64,000 bases of DNA, from positions 674,954 to 738,953 of the forward strand of contig KZ627150.1 of NCBI GenBank assembly GCA_002917775.1, written 5' to 3'. The translations under genes and the position numbers were made by a program. Under the pieces are notes generated by a model that saw nothing but the letters and a program-made list of their open reading frames with translations, had not been told where the DNA came from and searched no databases. The stretch is from Glaciozyma antarctica PI12 (taxonomy: Eukaryota; Basidiomycota; Microbotryomycetes; Kriegeriales; Camptobasidiaceae). Below are positions 22,567-32,234 of the stretch, in pieces; positions within the stretch are counted from its first letter, which is position 1, and each line of letters begins with the position of its first letter.

Positions 22567-23821
22567 ATGGCCGCACTCCAAACCATCCAAGTTCAATCCT
22601 TCACACGGACACACCGTCTCCTACCGCCGCGCCCAGAGTGCTTCCCCTCTCGCCCTCCACACCGCGCTCGCTGACCCCTCCACAGCTCCAACCCCTCTGC
22701 TCCCAACTCTGGTTCTCCTCCATTCGTTCTCTACCGATGGACAGCTCTACGAGTGCGTTTATGTAGAGAGAGGGGAAGGGGGGAGAGCTAACGCGGGAGC
22801 AGGCCTCAGTTTGGGAATGCGAGACTGACGAAGACGTGCAACCTCCTCGCTATCGACGAATTCGGACACGGCGGAACAGCGGGTCTAGTCCCTGTCCTGA
22901 CGTACTGGGTCCGTCCCTCCTCGCGCTGGAAGGAAGAGGCTAACGAAGAGCGAAGGACCAAGCGAAGATGGTGCTGGAGGTGATGGAGGCGCTAGGGGTG
23001 GAGAGGGCGTTTGTGCTAGGGACGAGTCAGGGGGGTTTCATTGCGGCTAGGATGGCGCTGTTGCAGCCTGAGAAGGTGCGCTTTTCCTTTGGATGGAGGT
23101 GCGGTGGGACTGATGCCATGCGAAGGTCTTGGGAATCGTGCTGTGCGGGACGTCGTTGTACGCTGAGACGAACGCTCACGGGTGTTGGGATATCAACGAG
23201 GTGCGTTCCTCATCCCAACCAGTGGAAGGAGGAGAGCTCAGATCGCTATACAGATCTTCAAGCTTGCTCTCCCAATCCTCGAATCCACCGAGCCTACGCC
23301 AGACTTCATCCTCCCCCAGCCTTTCACGGATGATGTAATCGTCTCTGGCTTTGGGACCGCGGCGTCGGAGCATCAGAAATTGCAGATCCGGAAGCTGCAT
23401 GAGCAGGTCTACGTTGGAGATGAGGGTAGGCAGAGGTACCTCATGATCACCAAGTGAGTCCTGCCTTCTCCTCGATTTAATTTGGAGCTGATGGGTGCTG
23501 CTTGTAGGTGCTTGCGCGATCGCGATAACCTTAGCAGCGAGCAGCTCGGGTCTATCAAGTGTCCTGTTCTCGTCTGCCACGGAACGGGCGATATCGTGCG
23601 TTCTTCCTCCTCTCACTTCGCCCACACAGCTGATTCCCAGTGATACGCAGGTCTACTCTGTTGCCTTGATGCGAGAGTGGACGAAAGAGCTTTCTGGTTC
23701 TGCTTCGCTTCAAGTGGAAGTTGTTGAAGGAGGAACTCATTTCTTGACTGCTTCACACCCTGAGCAAGTCGACGAGTTTTTCCTCTCCTTCTTGAACAAG
23801 TCAATCACTTCAAAGATGTAA
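22567..23821 (+). CDS. Alpha/beta hydrolase
   Basis: This is an alpha/beta-hydrolase fold protein, enzyme substrate unknown. The nucleophile elbow is GTSQGGF (G-x-S-x-G) within VERAFVLGTSQGGFIAARMA. The acid is probably Asp in CHGTGDIVY and the base His in EGGTHFLTASHPEQV. The oxyanion strand LVLLHSFSTDG lies near the N-terminus. Seven or so short exons join cleanly: the Glu codon before PQFGNARL is split by a gtgcgt intron. The stop is 23819-23821. The start is a problem. The ATG at 22567 (MAALQTIQ) is one frame off from the downstream exon frame (KFNPSHGHTVSYRRAQ), and no upstream ATG lies in that frame. Either one base is wrong near 22589 or the true first exon is elsewhere. Confidence 0.75.
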
Positions 23822-23970
23822 TCGATCGAGGGGGGAAACCACTTGAACTTTGAAAGAGAGAAAAGAAGAGCGCCCGGGATAGGGGTTAAAGCTGTGGCCC
23901 GAGCTCAAAGAGTCTTCTCCTCGACTTTTTGCTCGCCGTCGTCGTCTTCCAAACTCAAACGACGACAACG

Positions 23971-26318
23971 ATGGCAACAAAGACAGCGCCAACAGCGTTC
24001 GCCACTTTAGAACCAACTCTCCACCCTCTCCTCCTCCGCGCTCTCTCCTCCCTCCAATTCCCCACTCCCACTCCCATCCAATCCACCCTCATCCCTCTCG
24101 CCCTCTCCTCCTCCCGCGACATCCTAGCGCGCGCCCGTACCGGATCCGGCAAAACCCTCTCTTACGCGATCCCTATCGTTCAAGGGATCCTTCAGCGAAG
24201 AGATCGTGGAGAGACGGGGGGGACGAGGGCGCTGATCCTGGTGCCGACGAGGGAGTTGGCGGAGCAGGTTAGGGGACAGGTGGGCAAGTTGGTGGATGGA
24301 TTGGGGCTGAGAGAGGGAGAGGGAGAGGGGATTAGGGTTGTGAATGTTGCGGGGAATGAGGGAGGGAAGAAGAAGAGGAAGAATGTGGGTGGGGAGCGAG
24401 TGGAGAGGTGCGTTCCTTTGGTGTACGGAGGAGGGACTGGGAGAGAGCTGATGGTTTCTTCTGCGTAGGATGCAGCTGGCTGATCGTCCTGAGATCGTTG
24501 TTGCGACTCCTTCGCGCGCACTCGCTCACCTTCGCTCCGAGGTACGTTTCCTCTCGACCCTCTCCAACGCGGTAGCTCATTAAACGCCCCCACAGGCCCT
24601 CCACCTCGAGCATATCGACTACCTCGTCATCGACGAAGCCGACCTCATCCTCTCTTACGGCCACTCCTCCGAAGACATTCGTTCGATCCTCTCGGGTCCT
24701 TGGAACCTTCCCAAAGTCTACCAGAGCTTCCTCATGAGTGCCACGATGACGGGAGAAGTTGAGGAGCTCAAGGGTGTTGTTCTTCGGAACCCTGTGAGTT
24801 GTGACGAGGATCAAGGAGGAGGAACGGAGCTGACGCGGGCGCCGTGCGACAGGTGGTTCTCAAGCTCGAGGAGGACGAGGATGAGCTCGCCAACTTGTCT
24901 CAGTACTGCGTTCGGTGCGTCTACGTTTCTGTAGTACCTCGATACGCGAGCTGACGAGCCTACAACGCAGCTGCTCCGAGGAGGACAAGTTCTTGCTCCT
25001 CTACGTTATCCTCAAGCTCAAGCTCATCAAGGGCAAGTGCCTCATCTTTGTCAACGATACCGATCGCGGATACCGCGTCAAGCTCTTCTTGGAGAAGTAC
25101 GGCATCAAGAGTGGTGTCCTCAACGCTGAGCTTCCGTTCAACTCGAGGTGCGTTCTTCATCGCTGCGAGTTTCGTTGAATACCAGCTGACGAGCTTGATT
25201 GCAGGTACCATGCTGTCCAGGAGTTCAACCGAGGAGTGTTCGATTACCTTATCGCTACCGACGAGAGTGGACTCGAGGGACACGATCGCGACACGGTCGA
25301 GGAAGTCGCAGAGGAGGCTGCTGAGGGATCCGGACCTACTCGTCAGTCCTGCGTTCCTCCCTCTTCAGGATTTCCAACTCACCTCTTTTCTACAGTCATC
25401 GCCACCCAACCTACCGCCGAAACGACCGTCGAAGGCATCGAAACTCCCGAAGTCGCTCCTCCCCTCTCCAAGAAGCGCAAGCGCAAGGAAGCGAACGTCA
25501 AGTCTTCGACGACCGAGTACGGCGTCTCCCGCGGTATCGACTTCATCGACGTCGCCTGCGTCATCAACTTCGACCTCCCCTTCTCCTCCCGCTCCTACAC
25601 TCACCGCGTCGGCCGTACCGCCCGCGCAGGCCGTACCGGCACCTCACTGTCGTTCGTCGTCCCCCGCGAACTGTGGGGGAAGAAGAAGACGAACGACATT
25701 AGTTTGCCGACGGCGAGGAGGGACGAGAGCGTTTGGACGAGGATCGAGAGGGATCAGAAGGCGAAGGGAGGAGAGGTCAAGGAGTACAAGTTTGATATGG
25801 CCCAGGTCGAAGGGTTCCGGTACCGTATGGAGGACGGATTGAGGGCCGTTACGAAGGCTGCGGTGCGCGAGGCTCGAGTGAAGGAGATCAAGAACGAGGT
25901 CGTCAATTCCGAAAAGCTCAAGGTGCGTCCTTCTCCCTCTCTCTCATCTCGCCTCGCTGACCAGTCTCTGCGCAGGCCCATTTCGAAGACAACCCCCGCG
26001 ATCTCGCTTTCCTCCGACACGACAAACCTCTCCACCCCGCCCGCGTCCAGCCTCACCTCAAGCACGTCCCAGGGTACCTAATGCCCTGCATCGCCGCCGT
26101 CGATTCCACCGCCTCATCCGCAGAGGCATCGACATCCGAAGCGACGAAGACGGAAGTGACGGGGGAATTGAGTAGCTCGAGAGTACCGTTCCATAAGCCT
26201 GGGCGGGGAGGACGGGCGAGGGGCGAGGCGAGCGAGTGGGGGGGCGTGGGGTGGGAGGGGTGGGGCGGGAAAGAGGAAGGATCCGCTCAAGGGGGGGACG
26301 TTCAACTTTGCCAAGTAG
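23971..26318 (+). CDS. DBP9: DEAD-box ATP-dependent RNA helicase Dbp9 (DDX56-like)
   Basis: DBP9 is a nucleolar helicase needed for 60S ribosomal subunit assembly. Motifs in order: Q-motif region ([16 protein letters not shown]), Walker [31 protein letters not shown], the DEAD box [19 protein letters not shown], the C-lobe [46 protein letters not shown] and [13 protein letters not shown]. The Dbp9-specific acidic and basic insert between YLIATDES and SRGIDF is present. The tail contains [11 protein letters not shown]. The expected ending [15 protein letters not shown] with TAG at 26316-26318 is encoded, but one frame over from the upstream exon. The switch falls in a G-rich run around 26240-26275. 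The original frame would instead run to 26353. Confidence 0.9.
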
Positions 26319-26485
26319 TCTGTTTAACCGATATTTTGTACACCCCCGCTTGAATGGCGCAAGGAGAGAAGTTGAGGAGGAACGACTTGGTCCGCGGTCG
26401 GAGGGTCTTGTCGCGCCGACTTAGAGGCTCTCGGATTGACTCTCGCCCTCTCACTCTCACTCCACTCCGAAGCGCCTTGCACCAA

Positions 26486-28077
26486 ATGTCTTCTTCCGCC
26501 GAGCAGATCGCACGCGTAGCCAAAGAGTCCTTCAACGCTTCCCAGGCCCTTGACTTTTCCGAACGACACAACGCTCTCGTCGCTCTCAAAGCCGCTCTCA
26601 CCTCCTCCAAAGCCGAGATCCTCGCCGCAAATGCTCTCGATATCCAGGTGCGCTTCCTTCCCAGCTGTCGACGCGCCTGCTCCCGCTGACGCTCCGCTGC
26701 CAGGCCGCCAAAGAGCAAGTCGCAGCTGGCACCATGTCCTCCACCCTCCTGAAACGAATCGACATCGACTCCTCGGCCGACAAGTACGATTCGATGCTCG
26801 CGGGTATCATGGAAGTGGACCAGCTGGCGGACCCAACGGGGCAAGTCACGTATGCCAAGAAGATGGACGAGGGACTCGAGTTGTACCGCGTTACGTGCCC
26901 TATTGGAGTCTTGCTCGTCATCTTTGAGGCGAGACCGGAGGTGATTGTTAACATTACTGCTTTGGCGATCAAGTCTGGTGAGCCTGGGAGCTTGGGAGGG
27001 AGCGCGCGGGAGCTGATGCGACTGTGGGCGCAGGGAACGCTGCTATCCTCAAGGGAGGGAAGGAGTCTCTCCAGACGCAGAAGATCATGTCTGCCGTCAT
27101 CCAGCGCGCACTATCTACCACCGCCCTGCCACCAGCCTACATCCAAACCGTCTCGTCGCGCGACGAGATTGCTTCTCTCCTCTCCCAGGATCGCTATATC
27201 GACCTCGTTATCCCCCGCGGAAGCAACAGCCTCGTCAAGAGCATTCAGAACGCTTCGAGGATTCCGGTGATGGGGCATGCGGATGGGATTTGTGCGGTGT
27301 ATGTGGACGAGAGCGCGAGAGCGCAACAAGGCGGTTCGAGTTGTGCTGGATTCCAAGGTATGCCGCTCGTCCCAGCTGCGAAAGAACAGAGACTGATCCT
27401 TCGCAGCTCACCTACCCCTCGGCTTGTAACGCAGCCGAAACCCTTCTCATCCACGAAAGCCTCCTCACCACCATTTGGCCCAAACTCGCTTCGGCCCTCA
27501 TCGCCTCCTCCGTCACCCTCCACTGCTGCCCAACGACCCTCTCCGCCCTCTCCTCCTCCACCACCTCCTCTCTCCCGGCCTTCTCCACCCTCGTCGTTCC
27601 CGCCACAGCAGAAGATTTCAATACCGAATTCCTCGAGCCTGACCTAGCCGTCAAGGTCGTCCCCTCCCTCTCCGCCGCCATTACCCACATCAACAACCAC
27701 TCCTCCCACCACACCGACAGTATCGTCACCGAGGACGATGCGAACGCGAAGGCGTTCTGCCGAGGGATCGATAGTGCGGGAGTCTTCGTGAATGCCAGCA
27801 CGAGGTTCGCAGATGGGTTCCGGTATGGATTCGGAACGGAGGTGGGAGTGAGCACGGGGAAGACGCACGCGCGCGGTCCTGTAGGACTCGAGGGTGTACG
27901 TCCCAGCTCCTCTCTCGTCGTCGGAGCTCGCTGACCCTGTGCTCGCAGCTCGTTATTTACAAGTACCAGATCCGGAGCTCAGGTCCTGAGGGACATATCA
28001 CGGCGGAGTTTGGAGCGGGGGAAGGTCAGCGAGCGTACCTGCATACGCCGCTGTCGATGGAGAAGGCGCCCTTCTGA
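26486..28077 (+). CDS. PRO2: Gamma-glutamyl phosphate reductase
   Basis: PRO2 reduces gamma-glutamyl phosphate to glutamate semialdehyde, the second step of proline synthesis. The protein runs MSSSAEQIARVAKESFNASQ ... CPIGVLLVIFEARPEV ... NAAILKGGKES ... DLVIPRGSNSLVKSIQ ... ASRIPVMGHADGICAVYVD, then LTYPSACNAAETLLIH with the catalytic Cys, and GIDSAGVFVNASTRFADGFR with FGTEVGVSTGKTHARGPVGL near the end (stop 28075-28077). About six exons are used. Between CAVYVDESA and NKAVRVVLDSK (27300-27335) the frame changes by one base, with no possible intron. An in-frame ATG at 26354 would add 44 Arg-rich residues. It lies only 36 nt after the DBP9 stop, so 26486 is the conservative start. Confidence 0.92.
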
Positions 28078-28201
28078 GAATGAAGCTCGTCGTCTCTCCC
28101 GACCAACATGGATTCTCTCATCTCGCACAAGCCGCTTCTGTTAAACGATCTACTCTACTGCTCAAACCCTCCCAGCCAACCTCCGCTCCTTCCCGCAAGC
28201 T

Positions 28202-29573
28202 CTACCTCCGCGCGCTCGACGACCTCCTCATCAACCCCGCGTCCGCTCTCTGAACCAAATCTCGCGACAACGAAGGAGCCGGCATGATTGCTTTCTGCTC
28301 GTAGTCCTCGCGCCAGGAAGGCGTCGCCGGCATGGTCGCTGGAACCTGCGCGCGAGCCTGCCGGGATGGGAGGGCGGTGTAGGGAGACCTGCTCGCCGAG
28401 AGTGCCGGAGCGTAGGGGAGGGAGGGGTAGTCGGTCGTTTGCTGAGGTGTGGCGCGAGGGGCGGGTTGAAGGCGATCGTGTGAAGAGGAGCGGTGCGAAC
28501 GAGAGTGGCCCTGCTGGCTTCGTTAGTGGCGCGTAGCTTGAGATGGGAGAGGGCGTACGTACGTAGGTGTAGGAGATTTCGACGCTGCTCATGCTCCATT
28601 TGAGTGAGCCGTCGGAGCCTTGCTCGACCGTCTGCTCCGAGTTCCGAACCTGCTCGACGAGAAGCTTGCCATCAGCTTCCTCTCCATTCGGCAGCGAGCG
28701 AACTCACATTATAGTCGCCATTCCGAAACTTCTCCCCCTCCCGCAAGCTCGAAGTCATCCTTCTCCCGCTCCCCCCGCTCGCCGGTCGCACCTCCCCCTC
28801 AAACCTCCTCCCCCACCGGCTCCTCCCCGACCCTATCCGGCGCAGCTCCTCTCCCTCGGTCGTGCTCGCGCCCGATATTGCGAAACGGGTCGACAGGAGG
28901 GAGCATCGCGTTGATCCTATACTGGTGTGATCCGGCGTTCCCAATTCGGGACTTGTACTGCTCCTCGAGACGTCCTTTCTCCGAAGCGTACCGCTCGAAC
29001 CCCTGTGGCTTCATCATCTGCTCCGCGTGAGCGCAGACGGATTCGAAGAGAGCATAGGGGTCGATCCTAGGTTCGCTGGAGCGGAAGGACCGAGAGGGGT
29101 AAGAAGGGGAGTCGAAGCGGAGGGGTCGGGAGTACGGAGAGGGGGAGGGAGGTCGGAGCGGGACGAGTGCGGTGGATTGGGCGACGAGAGCTGCGTCGCG
29201 GAGGGAGCGGTCGTACGCTTGTCGTTTTGTTGGGTCGGCGAGGACGGCGTAGGCTGTACAACAGTCAGCTCCACTCTTGCTCCTCGCTCGACCCCCAACG
29301 CACCTTCGGCGACAGCTTGGAACAGCGCCTTGCTCTCCTCCTCCTTCCCTGGTGGAGCACGATCCGGATGGAAAGTCATGGCCTACTCGACACTCATCAG
29401 CTGCTCCCACTCACTCGGAGAAGGGAACGACGCACTGCCTTCAAGTCTGCAAACAAGGGTGTACGTCAGCTGCGCATTCGTCCCCGGGGAAAGGAGAGCT
29501 CACAAGCTTTCCTGACGTCCTCAGGCCCGCTGTGGGAGCTGAGCCCAAGCGTGCTGTAGTGACTGGGTGACAT
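28202..29573 (-). CDS. J-domain protein (first of tandem pair)
   Basis: This is a co-chaperone-type protein with an N-terminal J domain. Exon 1 encodes MSPSHYSTLGLSSHSGPEDV, then RKAYLKA across a short exon, AMTFHPDRAPPGKEEESKAL with the essential HPD, and EAYAVLADPTKRQAYDRSLR. The remainder is Ser/Pro/Arg-rich, with SVEISYTY and a low-complexity tail ending in RRSSSARR (stop 28202-28204). There is no Cys-rich zinc-finger or class I/II substrate domain, so it is a class III type. J domains stimulate Hsp70 ATPase activity; the client here is unknown. It lies directly downstream of a second J-domain gene on the same strand. Its 3' end converges on PRO2 with 124 bp between. Confidence 0.8.
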
Positions 29574-29837
29574 TCGAGGGTGAGAGCAGAAGCAGGAGCT
29601 GAAAGCGAAAAGTCGAGCCGGGACAGGACTCCGCGGAGAAAAACGAACTCCGGTTCTGCTGGAGAGGGTCCTCGACAGCTTCTCAATGAGTGCAAGCAAG
29701 CTCTCGTTAAGATTGCACGCACTCCGTACTCAGTCTGCCAGGCCGCCGTTGTCACCAGAACAAACGCCTACCTCCTCCTGCGCACGAAAGGACTGCACCA
29801 ACTCGTCAGCTCCCTCTCCCTCTCCATCCTCCCTCAC

Positions 29838-30653
29838 TCACCCCTCAAATGCCTCGTCAAACTCCCTCCTCCTCTCCCCAAACCCAATATCCTCCTCCCA
29901 CACCCCCCTCGTGTCCTCCCCAAAAAACTGTCGCAGCATCTCCTCAGGACTTGGCGTCGCACGCGGTCGACCTCCCGAGAGGATGCCGAGCGGGTCGTCG
30001 ATGGGGACTCCGGCAGATGAGTGTGGTGCAAAGCTCGAAGATGGCTGCTTGCGACCGAAAGGCGAGGTGGAGAAGGGAGTGGTGAAGGGGGAGGCGCCGA
30101 AGGGAGGAGTGGCGAAGGGGGAGGTACGGGAGAAGGGCGAGGAGCTCGACGGGAAGAAGGAGGTGAAGAATGGGTCGTCAAAGGGATCGCGGTGGGAGTG
30201 GGAGAAGAAGGAGGGAGAGGGGTGGCGGTGGCGGGAGCGTGGGCGGGTGTGTTCGTAGGAGGACTCGGGGGTGCGTCGACGACCTCGGTCGAGGGAGCGG
30301 TCGTACTCCTTTTTCGCTTCGGCTGTGTAGAATCGAGTGAGCAATGTACGAATGAGGAGAGAAGAGCGACTCACGGTCTGAGAGAACTTGGTTCGCGTGA
30401 GCGTACTGCTGGAATCGCTTGGTGGCCTCCTCCTTCTCCGAGTGAGGAACACGATCAGGATGCTCCGTCTTTGCCTGCGGGGAAAGTCAGCGTTGAGCGA
30501 TGGAGGCACGGTGAAGCGAGCTCACCTTCTTGCGGTACGCCTGCTTGATTTCAGTCGGGGTCGAGGCTCGGTGGAGTCCCAGGGTTTCGCTGAGGGAGAG
30601 CGTCAGCCGGGAGTCCTGCAGAGCGGCAATAGTGAGGCTCACTAGTGATCCAT
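29838..30653 (-). CDS. J-domain protein, DNAJB6-like (second of tandem pair)
   Basis: The start codon exon is short (MDHY, ATG 30651-30653). It is spliced to ETLGLHRASTPTEIKQAYRK, then AKTEHPDRVPHSEKEEATKR with the HPD motif, and QYAHANQVLSD joined to PEAKKEYDRSLDRG. After the J domain comes a Ser/Phe/Pro-rich region full of SPF repeats (SPFSRTSPFATPPFGASPF), resembling the linker of DNAJB6-type chaperones. The C-terminus (FGERRREFDEAFEG) stops at 29838-29840. The J domain shares its layout and intron positions near the N-terminus with the gene just downstream. This suggests an old tandem duplication, though the two tails are unrelated at the level I can read. Confidence 0.82.
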
Positions 30654-31138
30654 CTGCGGTGAAGTGAGTGGAAGGAGGAAGAGAACTGAGCTGGCGAAGT
30701 TCAGTTTCAACCGCGACGAGTTGACCTCTCTCCTCCAGGTTTCCGCTGTCTGTTCGCTCAGCACGGCGACCAGCTTTGAAGAGTGATGGAGACTAACACA
30801 CAGGTATCGAGCTCGGAGAACAACTGTCCACCGAGTAACAGCTCATCACCGCACTTCCGCCCTCGCAACGTCTCTGCAAGCTCCCCGCCCCTGCTACCCT
30901 TGAGAAGTGAGACGAGAAGTTAGAGAGCAGATTCGAAGCAGTGCCGGCCTTCGCAAGAGAAAGATTGAGAGCACGGCGGCGGCTGGCATCGAGCAGAAGG
31001 CGTTCGCCTCTCCTCCTCCTCCTCCCCTCCTCGCTCGATACTCCCCCGCAGGTTATATCATAATAATCAGTGTGATTCAGTTGATACATCTTCCGCCTCA
31101 ATACGCGCGTACGGTAGGCCGTTCGTGGAGCCAGCCGC
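30654..31138. other. Intergenic: RDS3 3' UTR and J-domain gene promoter
   Basis: About 485 bp between two minus-strand genes. I see no gene. It should carry the 3' UTR of RDS3 and the promoter of the second J-domain gene. Confidence 0.45.
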
Positions 31139-31941
31139 CTATCCCTTCGTGAACGCTCCCCTGCACAACCTCATCGTCAGCTCCGCAACCCGACCTCGAA
31201 CCAAAGATACGCACAACTTCTTCCGCTCGTAGAAGAGATCCGTTCGTGACGCTGCGAAGGGTGGGCGTGAGTAGAACAGCTAGCTAAAGGGGAGCAGACT
31301 ACGCACCTCCAAGGTTGACGATCTTGGGGCAGCCGTCCCTCGACTTTTCAAGCCGTACGCACTCCTGCAGTGTGAACAGCAGTCAGCACACACTTTCCCA
31401 CCTTCGCTGGACCAGCATCAACGCACAGTGCAGTAGTACGCGTCCGAGATTCCTGCGTCAACCTCATCAGCTCCTCCTCTTCCACCAGCAACAGGAGAGA
31501 CGCACCTTGGCCACCACAGATGATACACCGTCCACCATACGTTCCAAAGTTGCACTCGTCGCAGATCCTCACGAGCTCTGCAGGTCGAACGTAGGAGTCG
31601 CAAATGGGGCTGGGTCAACACAAGGTGCTGTTAGCTGGGGTCCTGGGCGGGAAGCGCTGGGATGGGACGCACCACTTTCCGTCACACTTCTCGCACATGC
31701 GTCCGATAGCTGTGAGAGGAGAGGCGGGTTAGCGGTGGAGCAGCATGGAGGCAGGAGTCAGCACGCACCAATGCCGGTTTCTGAGTGGCAATGGAAGGAA
31801 CGCGGTCAGCTGGGATCTCTACAGGATGCTTGGTGGAACTCACGCTTCCGGCACATGACAAGATCCGTGTGATGGCGCGACACTGTGGAGGTGAGCGCGG
31901 TCAGTCGAGGATGGGAGCAGCTGGATGGGAGCGGGCGTACT
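31139..31941 (-). CDS. RDS3: PHF5A/Rds3 splicing factor (SF3b subunit)
   Basis: Rds3/PHF5A is a small zinc-binding subunit of the U2 snRNP SF3b complex. Eight coding exons encode about 110 residues, the family's usual length: [88 protein letters not shown], and [17 protein letters not shown] (stop 31139-31141). All the conserved CxxC pairs are present. The start codon is split by an intron: A at 31941 ends one exon and TG at 31882-31881 begins the next (donor gtacgc, acceptor cacag). Some exons are very small, such as the 12-nt exon for QTGI. Identity is very secure despite the fragmentation. Confidence 0.95.
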
Positions 31942-32234
31942 GTTGGGTCTAAGCTGTTCGTTCCTGGGCTAGTTATGAGCTGCAGTGATCCTGTCAAGGT
32001 CTCGAGCGTGTCGGAGAGTGTTGTAAGAGGGCAAGTGTTGAGCCAGCCGTCGTCGCCGTCTTCTCTCACCTCGGATTGATTGCACCATCCGCCTTGCTCG
32101 ACCTTTGACTCCTCTCTTCCTCTCTCACCATCACCCGCAAGACTTTTCTCAACCAAGAGCACACCCACACAACCAATACAAAGACACCGCTACAACACTC
32201 GTGCTTCCCCATCCCCTTTCCAACCTCTACAATC

